Shown one piece after another: positions 28,303 to 38,352 of a stretch of 64,000 nucleotides of DNA (position 1 is the first letter of the stretch; each line of letters begins with the position of its first letter). Below the pieces are notes generated by a model that worked only from the letters and a program-made list of their open reading frames with translations, searched no databases and was not told where the DNA came from. This stretch comes from Candidatus Poribacteria bacterium (GTDB taxonomy: Bacteria > Poribacteria > WGA-4E > JAJDTR01), in NCBI GenBank assembly GCA_022827055.1, contig JAJDTR010000140.1, positions 37,917 through 101,916 on the forward strand, given 5' to 3'. Made by a program: the position numbers and the translations under genes.

Positions 28303-30102
28303 CTAAAACACATGACCGATTCCGTACGTAATAACAGGGACGCGAGAGGTGCCGCCTTGGACATCCAACGGGTAAGCTAAATCGAACCTAAACACGCGCG
28401 AGCCGCTGAGACGCGGAATGCTGAATCTCAGTCCTGCTCCTACGCTGCGTTTCGGTTCGCTTAAGACGAATTCGTCGCCGCTCCAGATGTAACCGAAATC
28501 CAAGAACATTGCCGATCCGACTACAACCAGAGATTCTAGCTTCTCGAATATTTCGCCGCTGAAGATGGTGCGGCTTTCAAGGTTCAGGATTACCATCTTT
28601 TCTCCATTGAAGGCGTATGGGCTGTAACCACGCATCCCGTTTTCCCCGTCCAAGATTACTTGGCTCTCGCGTGCCAGCCCGAACTCGAATACGGTTGACA
28701 GTTGAGCCGCCAGCGTTTGACGGAGAAGATTTTTGCGGATCAATTTTATTTTCCCTTTGAATACAGAGTCGCGAGGCTCATTGCTAAAACGAGTCGTAAA
28801 ATCTGCCTGTGTATTCAAGAAGAGCGAGTCCTCGTGTGACAGTGATAAGGAAAACAGCCAATTCAGAAGTGTTTCCGAACGGTCCGATCCGTATAGCGGT
28901 GAACCGTAGCCAAGAGACATATTGTATCCGTATCCTACGGCAATGTCTTCCACACGGCCCATCTGATTAACGTACCGTGTTCGAACAAAATCAATTTTTC
29001 GACGACCAACCGAGATTCCAAGAATTTTGATGTCTCGATCTTTTGGGGCGAATCTTGATTTGGTTTCCCCCCACGTTGTGCTAGGAGAAATTTCATGTGG
29101 GGCAAACTTTGAACGTTCAGTAAACCCCCAGACTGAGAATTGTAGGTGGCGGTGTCGATTCCCGATGTATCGGGTGAGTTGCCCCGTATTTCGCTGCATA
29201 ATGCGGTCATAAAGATCCGTCTTCTTTCCACGCTCGTACCACCGTTTTAAATCCACATGCTCCGATGCCATAAAGGCAGCGCTCCACCGGGTTTTCAGCG
29301 TATATTGCGGTCGCTGCAAAATCACTTGCCAAGAATCGCCCACACGCTGTTGTATATAATGGCCATCAAATTCCCAATGTGAACTGAAAAGGCGCGGATC
29401 TGTATACCGGGTGCGAATGAGGCTCCGCGTCGTTTCGTCAGCCTCGCTAATCCGTTGATATCGAAATTGTGCTTGATTGCCAGTGCCAAACATATTCGAA
29501 TCAACGACTTGCACGAGAAAGTCAGAACTATCCTTGCTAAAGGCGGGTATATCCAAGGCAGGGATCACCGACCAGAGATCCGTGACCATAACTCTTATCT
29601 CAACAGTAGAGGTTTCATCGTCCCATGTCGCGCCAATTTCTGCGTCCCCCAGGTAAGGTTTACGACGTAGAATGCGCTCACTTTCCAACTCGTCTTCCAC
29701 AGTGTAAACATCGCCGGTCTTGAATAGAAGCTCTCGAAGAATAACGTGGTCTCTTGTGCGAGAGTTCCCTTCGACCGTCAGCCGCCCAATCCGTCCCTCA
29801 TCAATGTAGATATGCAAATAGACTCCGTCGGCAAATCCCTTCTTGAATAGGCGTTTCTCATCAATTCGCGCGAAACTAAATCCGTTTTTTCTATAAAAGC
29901 CGACAATGCGCTTGAAGTCCTTCCTCAACAATTCTTCATCGTATGTCTCTCCCACTTCTGTTTGCATCCCCAAGCGGAGTTGCTCATCGGAAAAGGCCTC
30001 ATTGCCGCGTAGGATGATTTTGCGAACGGATTGATGGTCCGCCACCGCCGAGCAACAGAACATGAAGAAAAACACAAAGATCATGAAATATCGCGCGTTC
30101 AT
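28303..30102 (-). CDS. Omp85/BamA-type outer-membrane protein with POTRA domains
   Basis: A 599-residue protein. A signal peptide (residues 1-21, FMIFVFFFMFCCSAVAD) leads to two POTRA-like domains (about 25-175: VRKIILRGNEAFSDEQL, GRIGRLTVEGNSRTRDHVI). The C-terminal two-thirds alternate as beta strands of a 16-stranded barrel and end with aromatic Phe, as outer-membrane proteins require for BAM recognition. The number of POTRAs is below the five of BamA, so it is more likely a TamA-like or specialised Omp85 than the essential BamA. It lies 27 bp after the BatA-like gene on the same strand. Confidence 0.85.
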   Translation of the reverse strand: MNARYFMIFVFFFMFCCSAVADHQSVRKIILRGNEAFSDEQLRLGMQTEVGETYDEELLRKDFKRIVGFYRKNGFSFARIDEKRLFKKGFADGVYLHIYIDEGRIGRLTVEGNSRTRDHVILRELLFKTGDVYTVEDELESERILRRKPYLGDAEIGATWDDETSTVEIRVMVTDLWSVIPALDIPAFSKDSSDFLVQVVDSNMFGTGNQAQFRYQRISEADETTRSLIRTRYTDPRLFSSHWEFDGHYIQQRVGDSWQVILQRPQYTLKTRWSAAFMASEHVDLKRWYERGKKTDLYDRIMQRNTGQLTRYIGNRHRHLQFSVWGFTERSKFAPHEISPSTTWGETKSRFAPKDRDIKILGISVGRRKIDFVRTRYVNQMGRVEDIAVGYGYNMSLGYGSPLYGSDRSETLLNWLFSLSLSHEDSLFLNTQADFTTRFSNEPRDSVFKGKIKLIRKNLLRQTLAAQLSTVFEFGLARESQVILDGENGMRGYSPYAFNGEKMVILNLESRTIFSGEIFEKLESLVVVGSAMFLDFGYIWSGDEFVLSEPKRSVGAGLRFSIPRLSGSRVFRFDLAYPLDVQGGTSRVPVITYGIGHVF

Positions 30103-30129
30103 CGCTTGAATCTCAGGACTAGAGTAGGG

Positions 30130-32223
30130 CTAGGGCACTGGAGATGATTCTCCGGGAGCAGTGCGTGCATGATTCGAAAGTATACCTTCAATGAGCATAA
30201 GAATGAGTGCCATAATCAGCAGTTCGCCCCAGACTTCTTTTCCCATTCGATAGGAATTCAACTCAAGATCCAGCGAATCGGGCGAGGCATGAACCATCGG
30301 CTGAGCACCAATACGGTCTATCGCCTCTTGAACCTCAATTGTGCGCAAGTCGGATTCTGTCGGTTCAACATTAACGGCGAAAAAATCGCGAACCAACCGG
30401 TCTTTACCCTGTACATCAACCTGATAAATTCCGGGCAGATTTGTGCCATCAAAACTCAGCGCGCCAGTCGCGCTAACTGAAACAGTTTTGGACGAACCGG
30501 ATGGGTCCCCCACTCGCTCCACGGTGGCCTTTGTTGCCTTCGCATAGCGGTAATTGGCGGTAAATGTCGATCCGACAAGCAGATTTCTGTCGTGCGCGGA
30601 TTGAATCGCTTTGGAATAGAGTATTGTCTGCTGCAATAGTGGAACAAAATGAGGATTGACTATCAGGTTTGACGCATCAAGTTGGCTGGCAGACACATTG
30701 AAAATAATGGCTATGCCCGAATGAATTCGCCGTTCAACCATAAAAGGTGTTCCGTTAGATAGTTCCGCAATCACACGTGCTTCCTCAGCCGAACCCAGGT
30801 CTACACCTTGAAAAAACTGCGGCGCGTATTGGCCCGAAAAGTCGCCCGCATCAAAAATTTGGAATATCGGGTGAACCGAGTCGAACTTCGATAGTGTTAA
30901 AGGCGGATCCCAGTTCATTAAGGCGCCTAGGTTAGCTGGCATCCAATCGGCAAACTGATTGTAACTTGGCACGTCAATCTTGTCGTCTACGAAATATACG
31001 ACGCTTTTACCCGCACGAATGAAGCTTTGGAGCTGTTGCATAATCCGACCAGTAAGCTGAGGTACATCGGCAAAGATGATAATGTCGTAGTCCTCTAACG
31101 CGAAATCTACGAACTCTTGAGCAGAGCAACTCACCGGGAGAATCGTGAATTCTGTCGAAGGTGTTGCCTGAATTTCGGGATTCAACGCTAACGTCAGGTA
31201 CAACGTCTGTTCTCCAACGCAGAGCACGCGAATCTGACCGTAGGCGCCAAATGCGAAGTAACGTCGATTGTCCACTTGCAGTCGATCGGGCGTGAGATCG
31301 ACATGACCGGTATGTGTTCCGGGTGATTCAAACTTATGCGTGAAAGTTGCGGCGATTGCCTCTTGCGCCGGTACGTTGAAACTCAGCGATCGCCGTTTTT
31401 CGCCATCAATAAAAAGTGTTAACGTGATTTCCCCTGACGATGAAGCAGAATGATTATTGACATCCGCGCTCACTTGGACGGGACGATGTGCCCCAATTAG
31501 TTGATTGGAAACCTGAAGTTCTTCAATGCTGGTATTGTCCCCATTCGCCTCACCTATGGGAAGTAGGTAAATTTTAGCGCCCGATTGATTCGGCACACGC
31601 TCCCACGTGTCCCAGCCGTTTTTGCCAAAGTCGGAAATCAAGTAAATCTCCTTGTTCGGGGAAATCGAGGTTTCGAGAATATCGTGCGCCAATTCTAGGC
31701 TGGGCTGTACGTGCGTAGATCTGCTGGAAACTTCTGCCTGACGAATTTCCGCCTTTGCTGCATCCAAGTCTCTTGTTAACTTCATGAAGATAGCATCGGG
31801 GAGGTCAGACATTAAGATGACCGCTACACTATCTCCGTGCCGAAGTGAGTTGGCAACTTCCACCGCTACCTCTTTCGCTTTCTCGAATCTTTGACCATGG
31901 ATTCCTTGATATCCCATACTAAAGGAGTTATCCAGTATCACGACCGCGCTGGTTTTCGCACGTGCTCCGGCAAACGAGAATTGGTTTTTCAGCAAGGGGC
32001 GGGCGAGGGCAAACGCAATGAGGATAATAATCGCCACTCGTAGAAATAAGATTAGGAGATTCTTGAGCTGAATACGCCGTACGTTCCGACGGTGTGCAAC
32101 CAAGAGAAACATAAGGCTGCTGAAATCAACTCTCTTCGCTTGACGGCGACTCCAGAGGTGAATGAGAAGAGGTATCGCGGCAGCAAGTACCCCGAGAAGC
32201 AAAATCGGGTTGAGAAAGCCCAA
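30130..32223 (-). CDS. BatA-domain / VWA-domain membrane protein
   Basis: A 697-residue protein. Residues 1-25 carry the BatA N-terminal membrane signature GFLNPILLLGVLAAAIPLLI. A second helix at about 55-80 is followed by a von Willebrand A domain with MIDAS motif VVILDNSFSMG. After a long extracytoplasmic region comes a last membrane helix near the C-terminus (ELLIMALILMLIEGIL). BatA proteins are tied to aerotolerance or envelope stress, usually with MoxR ATPases; none is adjacent here. TTG at 32223 with AAGGAG 9 nt upstream gives the canonical start; a longer frame to 32319 adds non-conserved residues. Confidence 0.88.
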   Translation of the reverse strand: MGFLNPILLLGVLAAAIPLLIHLWSRRQAKRVDFSSLMFLLVAHRRNVRRIQLKNLLILFLRVAIIILIAFALARPLLKNQFSFAGARAKTSAVVILDNSFSMGYQGIHGQRFEKAKEVAVEVANSLRHGDSVAVILMSDLPDAIFMKLTRDLDAAKAEIRQAEVSSRSTHVQPSLELAHDILETSISPNKEIYLISDFGKNGWDTWERVPNQSGAKIYLLPIGEANGDNTSIEELQVSNQLIGAHRPVQVSADVNNHSASSSGEITLTLFIDGEKRRSLSFNVPAQEAIAATFTHKFESPGTHTGHVDLTPDRLQVDNRRYFAFGAYGQIRVLCVGEQTLYLTLALNPEIQATPSTEFTILPVSCSAQEFVDFALEDYDIIIFADVPQLTGRIMQQLQSFIRAGKSVVYFVDDKIDVPSYNQFADWMPANLGALMNWDPPLTLSKFDSVHPIFQIFDAGDFSGQYAPQFFQGVDLGSAEEARVIAELSNGTPFMVERRIHSGIAIIFNVSASQLDASNLIVNPHFVPLLQQTILYSKAIQSAHDRNLLVGSTFTANYRYAKATKATVERVGDPSGSSKTVSVSATGALSFDGTNLPGIYQVDVQGKDRLVRDFFAVNVEPTESDLRTIEVQEAIDRIGAQPMVHASPDSLDLELNSYRMGKEVWGELLIMALILMLIEGILSNHARTAPGESSPVP

Positions 32224-32420
32224 GGAAACGAACTCCTTCGCGGGTCGAGTATCAAAGAAGAAAAGATGTGATGAACGATTAGTGCATCGAGAAAGGTAAG
32301 ATTGTATCGCGGCACGCAAACAACAGAACGGTATTATAGAAGAAAACGGGACGGAGATTCAAGTTGAAATAAGGAAGTAACTTTCCCTGATTTAGCCCGT
32401 AAGGATCGCCGGCATTGTGC

Positions 32421-32449
32421 TTGACTTTCCCTTTAGTGTGCAGTAAAAT
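32421..32449 (+). promoter_or_regulatory. Sigma70-type promoter for the cysteine desulfurase gene
   Basis: TTGACT (32421-32426), 17-bp spacer, TAAAAT (32444-32449), 31 bp before the start codon. Good consensus match. Confidence 0.65.
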
Positions 32450-32480
32450 TACCATCAACTCAAGCCAGAGGCGAGTGAGG

Positions 32481-33677
32481 ATGAACGACCAAGACAATAT
32501 CATCTATATGGATTACCACGCGACGACGCCTCTTGATCCTCAGGTCGTAGAGGCGATGATGCCCTATCTGACAACCTGTTTTGGCAATGCGTCCAGCACA
32601 GCGCATGTGTTCGGGTGGAAAGCAAGCGACGCCGTGGAAAAGGCTCGACGCCAAGTTGCTGGACTCATCAACTGCTCACCGGAAGAATTAATATTTACGA
32701 GCGGCGCCACAGAATCAGACAACCTGGCAATCAAGGGCATTGCATACGCTTATAAACACAGAGGCAACCACATCATTACCGGTACCACGGAACACCACGC
32801 CGTGCTGGACACGTGTGCGGTCTTGGAGAACGAGGGATTCAAAGTTACATATCTGCCCGTTGATGAGTACGGCATGATTCAACCGCAACAAGTTGAAAAT
32901 TGCATCACGAGTCAAACTATCCTGATAAGTCTCATCTATGCCAACAATGAAATCGGAACTATTAATCCTATCTCGGAGATTGGAAAGATTGCCCGGAAGC
33001 ATGGCGTGTTTTTCCATTCCGATGCCGTACAGGCAATTGGCAAGATTGACTCCGATGTTGATCGGCTAGGGCTCGATCTCATGTCGCTTACCGCTCATAA
33101 AATGTACGGTCCAAAAGGGATTGGCGCTCTCTACATTCGCAAGAGGAAGCCGGAGATTCTGTTGGACCCCATGATCCACGGAGGTGGGCAGGAAAATCGC
33201 ATCAGACCGGGCACACTCAACGTTCCCGGTATTGTCGGATTTGGCGAGGCGTGCGAACTTGCTAAATCGTTGATGGTCGAAGAAGGCAAGCGAGTCTCCA
33301 TTCTGCGAGACAAACTCCATCACGCGCTCTTCAATCGTATAGACCGTATTTATCTCAATGGACACCCGGCGAATCGCCTAGCAGGCAATTTAAACATCAG
33401 TTTTGAATTTGTGGAAAGCGAAGCCTTATTGGCAGGTTTGAATAACATCGCACTGTCTGCGGGATCGGCTTGTACATCCGGCGCCGTACAAGCGTCTCAC
33501 GTGTTGCTCGCCATGCAACTGAAAGAGGAGTTGGCGCATACGGCGGTTCGTTTCGGATTGGGGCGATTCACCACCGAGGAAGAGGTCGATCATGTAATTG
33601 ATGCCGTTGTAAAAGAGGTTCATCGCCTGCGGCAACTGTCACCGCTGTACGAGGGAAATTTGCCGAATACGGGTTGA
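32481..33677 (+). CDS. Cysteine desulfurase (NifS/IscS family)
   Basis: A 398-residue PLP enzyme that moves sulfur from cysteine to a protein persulfide for Fe-S cluster and thio-cofactor synthesis. It starts IIYMDYHATTPLDPQV. It has the PLP-lysine motif LTAHKMYGPKGIGALY (Lys about 206) and the mobile catalytic loop SAGSACTSGA (Cys about 331), giving a NifS/IscS (group I) assignment. The ATG at 32481 matches family length; AGAGG lies about 9 nt upstream. The Mrp-type Fe-S carrier gene follows 75 bp downstream, so the two fit an Fe-S assembly unit without a visible scaffold (IscU/NifU). Confidence 0.95.
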   Translation: MNDQDNIIYMDYHATTPLDPQVVEAMMPYLTTCFGNASSTAHVFGWKASDAVEKARRQVAGLINCSPEELIFTSGATESDNLAIKGIAYAYKHRGNHIITGTTEHHAVLDTCAVLENEGFKVTYLPVDEYGMIQPQQVENCITSQTILISLIYANNEIGTINPISEIGKIARKHGVFFHSDAVQAIGKIDSDVDRLGLDLMSLTAHKMYGPKGIGALYIRKRKPEILLDPMIHGGGQENRIRPGTLNVPGIVGFGEACELAKSLMVEEGKRVSILRDKLHHALFNRIDRIYLNGHPANRLAGNLNISFEFVESEALLAGLNNIALSAGSACTSGAVQASHVLLAMQLKEELAHTAVRFGLGRFTTEEEVDHVIDAVVKEVHRLRQLSPLYEGNLPNTG

Positions 33678-33752
33678 CGCACGAAAACTCTCAATTGACG
33701 AACACCGAGACATGACGATTTGGTATGACGTGTACCTTCAGAAAGAAGAAAC

Positions 33753-34733
33753 ATGAACCTTTTCAAGAAAAACAACAAGAACACGGATTCAACGAACGAT
33801 GCCCGGACTCAATCAACGACGAAAGAGCATCCGGATCTTAAAGTAATCAGCGGATCTCAGATTTCTCGCCCGACGGCTCCGTCACACACGGGACCTACGC
33901 AGGGCATGCCTCAAGCGGACACCGGGCAACACAATGTGGAACTCCCTGACATCCGTTACAAAATTGCGGTGGCGAGTGGGAAAGGCGGAGTTGGCAAATC
34001 GACGGTTGCAACCAACTTGGCGATCGCGCTATCACGCGGCGGAAATCGAGTCGGACTGATGGACGCCGATGCATACGGACCAAGCATTCCCACAATGATG
34101 GGCATCAGCGAGAAACCGCAAACAAGCCCGGAAAGAAAATTAATCCCGCTTGTCAGACACGATATCCAGTTGATGTCCATCGGTTTTATGGTTCCGGAGG
34201 AGCAAGCAATGATATGGCGGGGCCCCATGTTGCATAGCGCTATCCGCCAGTTTCTCAGTGATGTGAGTTGGGGAGAATTGGAGTATCTCATCATTGATTT
34301 GCCTCCGGGCACCGGAGACGCTGCCCTCTCCTTGACCCAAGCCATTCCATTGACCGGCGCGGTAATCGTGACGACGCCCCAGGATGTTGCTTTAGCCGAT
34401 GTCAGGCGGGGCGCCGCCATGTTTGAACGTTTGGGCGTACCGATTTTGGGTATTGTCGAGAATATGAGTTACTTTCTCTGTCCGCACTGTGGCGAGAGGA
34501 CGGACATCTTCAGGTCTGATGGCGGGAAAAAGACCAGCGAAAAGCTGGGGGTTTCATTCCTTGGAGGCGTTCCGCTGGACGCCGAAGTATGCACTGCCGG
34601 AGATCTCGGTGTCCCGATTGTCGCCGCCCACCCCGATTCGCCGCAATCTCAAGCATTCCATGAGATTGCAAACCAACTCTCGGCGGAGTTGGATGAGCGG
34701 GGACCAGAAGATGAGTTGAAAATCATCGTTTGA
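33753..34733 (+). CDS. Mrp/NBP35 family iron-sulfur cluster carrier ATPase
   Basis: A 326-residue P-loop protein. The deviant Walker A GKGGVGKST lies at about residues 75-83, DADAYGPSIP follows, and LIIDLPPGTGD is the Walker B region. The Fe-S ligand pair CPHC lies at about 243-246. A hydrophilic, low-complexity 60-residue N-terminal tail (Asn/Thr/Gln-rich) replaces the DUF59 domain of longer Mrp proteins. These dimers carry and transfer 4Fe-4S clusters in an ATP-dependent way. It is probably co-transcribed with the cysteine desulfurase. Confidence 0.93.
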   Translation: MNLFKKNNKNTDSTNDARTQSTTKEHPDLKVISGSQISRPTAPSHTGPTQGMPQADTGQHNVELPDIRYKIAVASGKGGVGKSTVATNLAIALSRGGNRVGLMDADAYGPSIPTMMGISEKPQTSPERKLIPLVRHDIQLMSIGFMVPEEQAMIWRGPMLHSAIRQFLSDVSWGELEYLIIDLPPGTGDAALSLTQAIPLTGAVIVTTPQDVALADVRRGAAMFERLGVPILGIVENMSYFLCPHCGERTDIFRSDGGKKTSEKLGVSFLGGVPLDAEVCTAGDLGVPIVAAHPDSPQSQAFHEIANQLSAELDERGPEDELKIIV

Positions 34734-34779
34734 TTACTTGGCTCTTTCCCTATTCGAGTTCTTCGTGCCGCACAACTCA

Positions 34780-34828
34780 AGCCGAGGTTTCCGACAGTCC
34801 CGATTCGAAGAAATCTTGGCTTTTTTTT
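34780..34828 (+). terminator. Probable Rho-independent terminator after the Mrp gene
   Basis: AGCCGAG (34780-34786) can pair with CTTGGCT (34815-34821, one G-T pair) and the stem runs into eight Ts. The loop is long (28 nt) but itself contains GTTTC/GAAAT pairing. Confidence 0.45.
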
Positions 34829-35024
34829 GTTTAATCGGTCAGACGGTTCAATAACAGAATTCGTTTCCGCTATTCGTGCCGAACCATAAGCCAATCAATA
34901 CATGTGACGCACGAGCCTGTAGTTTCAGATCTGCCATATGACCGATGAACTAACCGAACCATGGCCCTTTTATCCTCTCTCGTGAAGCGGCGCGACAAAT
35001 AGCACATACATGGAGGATGTCCAA

Positions 35025-36440
35025 ATGTCTGATGATAAACAATTAATAAATGAGCTTGCAGATGTAGTAGGTGCACAGAATGTAATTACGGATCCAACCG
35101 CATTGTCGGTTTACGAATGTGATGGAGCGACACTGTTCAAAGCGTTGCCCGATATGGTTGTCTTCCCGGAAAATGCCCAACAAATCTCTGCGATTGTAAA
35201 ACTGGCAAACAAACATCAAACCCCATTTATTGCCCGAGGTGGCGGCACAGGACTGAGTGGCGGAATGCTTCCGGTACGCGGTGGAATGCTGATTGCTCTC
35301 AATCGGCTTGACCGAATCCTCGAAATTGACTTGAAAAACCAGCGTGCAGTGGTTGAACCCGGGGTGGTAAATTTGCTGCTAACTCACGCCGTTCAGGACG
35401 ATGGCTACTACTACGCTCCAGACCCATCCAGCCAGAAAGCCTGTACTATCGGTGGAAATATAGCTGAGAATTCAGGTGGACCTCACACCCTCAAATATGG
35501 CGTCACTACCGATCATATTTTGGCGCTGGAAGTGGTTCTACCAAACGGGGAAATTGTCGAGTTTGGCGGCGCGGTTGAAGAAACGCCCGGTTACGATTTG
35601 CGGGGCGTCATGATTGGCTCCGAGGGCACATTCGGCATTGTGACGAAAGCCACCGTGCGTCTCCTCCGAAGTCCGCAGACCTATCAAACAACCCTCAGCA
35701 TTTTTGAAACCATGGATGACGCCTCGAACGCGGTGTCGAGCATAATTGCAGCGGGAATTATCCCTGCCGCGCTAGAGATGATGGATCAACTTGTCATCAA
35801 GGCTTTAGAAGACGGTTTTCACTACGGTTTTCCTCTTGACGCCGAGGCAATCCTGATCGTTGAGTTGGATGGAATCGAAGCCGGGATGCAAGATCAGGCG
35901 CAACGCATCATTTCCATTCTTAATGAGCACAACGCCCGCGAAGTGCGTTACGCCAAAGATGACGCGGATCGAGAGAACCTCTGGAAGGCGCGGAAGAGCG
36001 CTTTTGGCGCTTTCGGACGGTTAGCGCCAAGTTATATTACCCAGGATGGTGTAGTTCCCCGCACGCAACTACCAAAAGTTCTCCGACAGGTCGCGGCAAT
36101 TTCCCGCAAATACGATATACCCATTGCCAATGTATTCCACGCAGGCGACGGAAACATCCACCCTATCGTGCTATTTGACGAACGGGATCCGGATCAGTGC
36201 GAGCGTGTTGAGATGGTCAACGAGGAAATTCTTACCGCTTGCGCCGAAGTTGGCGGAACAATTACCGGCGAGCACGGAATCGGCGTTGAGAAGATGGACT
36301 ACATGCCGCTCATTTTCAGTCCCGAGGATCTCAAAGTTATGGCATCTGTCAGGGATATCTTTAACCCGACGGGACTATGCAACCCCGGCAAGATTTTTCC
36401 AACACCCGAATCATATATCAAGCTTGGCCTCGCCAGTTGA
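35025..36440 (+). CDS. FAD-linked oxidase, glycolate oxidase subunit GlcD-like
   Basis: A 471-residue flavoprotein of the FAD_binding_4 / FAD-oxidase_C type. The FAD site is seen in FIARGGGTGLSGGMLPVRGG and GGNIAENSGGPHTLKYGVTT; the C-terminal domain includes NVFHAGDGNIHP and GTITGEHGIGVEK, the latter typical of GlcD/D-lactate dehydrogenases. It oxidises a 2-hydroxy acid, probably glycolate or D-lactate. ATG at 35025 has GGAGG 9 nt upstream; the ATG at 35010 precedes it and is less likely. A GlcE-like gene follows after a 530-bp repeat-bearing gap. Confidence 0.93.
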   Translation: MSDDKQLINELADVVGAQNVITDPTALSVYECDGATLFKALPDMVVFPENAQQISAIVKLANKHQTPFIARGGGTGLSGGMLPVRGGMLIALNRLDRILEIDLKNQRAVVEPGVVNLLLTHAVQDDGYYYAPDPSSQKACTIGGNIAENSGGPHTLKYGVTTDHILALEVVLPNGEIVEFGGAVEETPGYDLRGVMIGSEGTFGIVTKATVRLLRSPQTYQTTLSIFETMDDASNAVSSIIAAGIIPAALEMMDQLVIKALEDGFHYGFPLDAEAILIVELDGIEAGMQDQAQRIISILNEHNAREVRYAKDDADRENLWKARKSAFGAFGRLAPSYITQDGVVPRTQLPKVLRQVAAISRKYDIPIANVFHAGDGNIHPIVLFDERDPDQCERVEMVNEEILTACAEVGGTITGEHGIGVEKMDYMPLIFSPEDLKVMASVRDIFNPTGLCNPGKIFPTPESYIKLGLAS

Positions 36441-36973
36441 TGAATATCAACTTCGATTCGAAAATAACGGTGGATGTAAACTTCAAAATCATTGATGACG
36501 AACAGATGACCAAGGCACGTTAAAATTTTACACATTGAACTAATTTTCTTTTCGAGAGTCTTCGATCTGATGCATGTCGATCCGATTTGATATATACTCA
36601 GCATCAGTTAATTTTGCGCAATTGTGCACCGAAGATTTGTAGGAGATCAAGCGAACGAATAGTGAGTGCGATAGAAATCCTTCTCCGAATCGCGACCGTC
36701 GGGAATCGGTGGGAACTCCTCCTACCACCTGCAAAACTCACGCTCTATTTCTTGACTCTTAAAAAACGCAACTTTCAACAGCGTAGAGTCAAATTTCAAT
36801 TAACCGACATGTCACGTGACCTCATATCGTAGAGGCGAAGTTGCCTCGCCCTTACAACTAGGCGTCTTCGGCGAATCTCAGACCCGCCCCAGATAGATGT
36901 CAACAGAACCTAATTGTCGATAGCTCTGACTCGGAAATACCTTTTTTCGTCCAAGTACCGCGCACGAATCACA
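36441..36973. other. Gap between glcD-like and glcE-like genes with repeats
   Basis: About 530 bp without a gene. It holds a GATCAAG repeat copy (36645-36681), a GC-rich hairpin near 36829-36858 (AGGC-GAAGTT-GCCT within GTAGAGGC...GCCCTTAC) and, at about 36893-36908, the inverse of AGGTTCTGTTGACATCTATC. It looks like one or more inserted small elements that have separated two genes normally adjacent. Confidence 0.45.
36645..36681 (+). repeat. Dispersed intergenic repeat, copy 4
   Basis: GATCAAGCGAACGAATAGTG followed by AGTGCGATAGAAATCC matches the family consensus. Confidence 0.7.
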
Positions 36974-38302
36974 ATGCCCAATTTAGACCTGTTGCACGAA
37001 GAGTTAACCCAGATAGTTGGAGAAAAGGGATTATTGCCAAACGATCGGTACAAAGACTACCGCGTGGACGGCTTCATACCGAAAGCGGTTGTTTTCCCCG
37101 AATCAGTTCAACAGATTCAAGAACTTCTGGCGCTTGCCGCGGATAGAGGGCTTTCAGTCATCCCCGCCGGAAGTGGAACAAAGCTCGGAATCGGAAATGT
37201 ACCCCAGAAGGTCGACCTCGTGCTCTCAACGCGAAGGCTCAACAGTACGATTGAGTATGAACCCGCCGACCTAACTGTTACCGTGCAAGCCGGTATGCTG
37301 TTGTCGAATCTTCAGATGGAGCTCGGCGAAAACGGACAGTTTCTTCCGCTAGATCCGGCATACGCTTCGCTGGCTACAGTCGGCGGAATTGCAGCGACAA
37401 ACGCAAGTGGACCATTACGATTGCGACATGGTACACCTAGAAACCAAATACTGGGGATGCGAGTAGTCCAGGCAGATGGCGCTGTTGTGAAGAGCGGGGG
37501 AAAAGTGGTCAAGAACGTATCAGGTTACGATCTCAACAAGTTATACATCGGTTCATTCGGCACACTTGGAATTATTTCGGAATTGACATTTAAATTGTAC
37601 CCTTTGGCGGAGAGCGGAATCACCATGCTTCTTAGTTTCAAACGGTTTGAAAATGCGGCCAAGACAGCCTCCGAGATCACCAGCTCTCAACTCTTACCAA
37701 GCTATCTTAATCTGTTCATTAACGGCGTGCCGGACACAAGAATCGTAGACCCCTGTCTCGTTGTAGGTCTTGATGCTCACCCCAAAGCCATTGCTTGGCA
37801 AAGAAATCAGGTGCAATGGATTGCGAAACAAAGCGGGGTGGTAGGTGTGGAAATCACCCAAGAGCATCAAGCGGCAAAACTTGCAGAATCAATGCGGACA
37901 TTCGCCCAGACTAATCCATCTCAGCAAGTGGTTGTCTGCAAAGCCAACCTGCGAATGAGCAACATTGAAGAATATATAGGTGTCGTGTTGGATGTCACCA
38001 GCGCTTTAGAGTGTACCGTCCGTGGCATGGGATTAATGGGCACGGGACAGGTTTATTTTGTTTTTTCCGATTTTGCCGATACGGTCGAACCGGAAACGAT
38101 TGCCTCCACACTAGCAGAATTACGAAGTCATGCTAGCAGTGTCGGCGGTAACTTAATCCTTGAAACAGCGCCGGTGGAAGTCAAACGCGAAATTGATGTT
38201 TGGGGTACAATCGGCAGCGGTTCAGGGATTATGAATCAGATTAAAGCGCAATTCGATCCGAGCAGGCTTCTGAATCCTGGTCGATTTGTCGACGGAATTT
38301 AG
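36974..38302 (+). CDS. FAD-binding oxidase, glycolate oxidase subunit GlcE-like
   Basis: A 442-residue FAD_binding_4 protein. It has AADRGLSVIPAGSGTKLGIG, GGIAATNASGPLRLRHGTPR and the long KNVSGYDLNKLYIGSFGTLG, which is characteristic of GlcE. Its C-terminal half is divergent from GlcD and ends FDPSRLLNPGRFVDG. In the three-part glycolate dehydrogenase (GlcDEF), GlcF is the Fe-S subunit; none follows here. The ATG at 36974 fits family length; an upstream start at 36914 has no support. Function as a glycolate oxidase subunit is an inference from pairing with the upstream GlcD-like gene. Confidence 0.88.
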   Translation: MPNLDLLHEELTQIVGEKGLLPNDRYKDYRVDGFIPKAVVFPESVQQIQELLALAADRGLSVIPAGSGTKLGIGNVPQKVDLVLSTRRLNSTIEYEPADLTVTVQAGMLLSNLQMELGENGQFLPLDPAYASLATVGGIAATNASGPLRLRHGTPRNQILGMRVVQADGAVVKSGGKVVKNVSGYDLNKLYIGSFGTLGIISELTFKLYPLAESGITMLLSFKRFENAAKTASEITSSQLLPSYLNLFINGVPDTRIVDPCLVVGLDAHPKAIAWQRNQVQWIAKQSGVVGVEITQEHQAAKLAESMRTFAQTNPSQQVVVCKANLRMSNIEEYIGVVLDVTSALECTVRGMGLMGTGQVYFVFSDFADTVEPETIASTLAELRSHASSVGGNLILETAPVEVKREIDVWGTIGSGSGIMNQIKAQFDPSRLLNPGRFVDGI

Positions 38303-38352
38303 CGTTACTTCAGCAATCGCACCTGTATCCCTCCTAAAGTGCGTTTAATATT

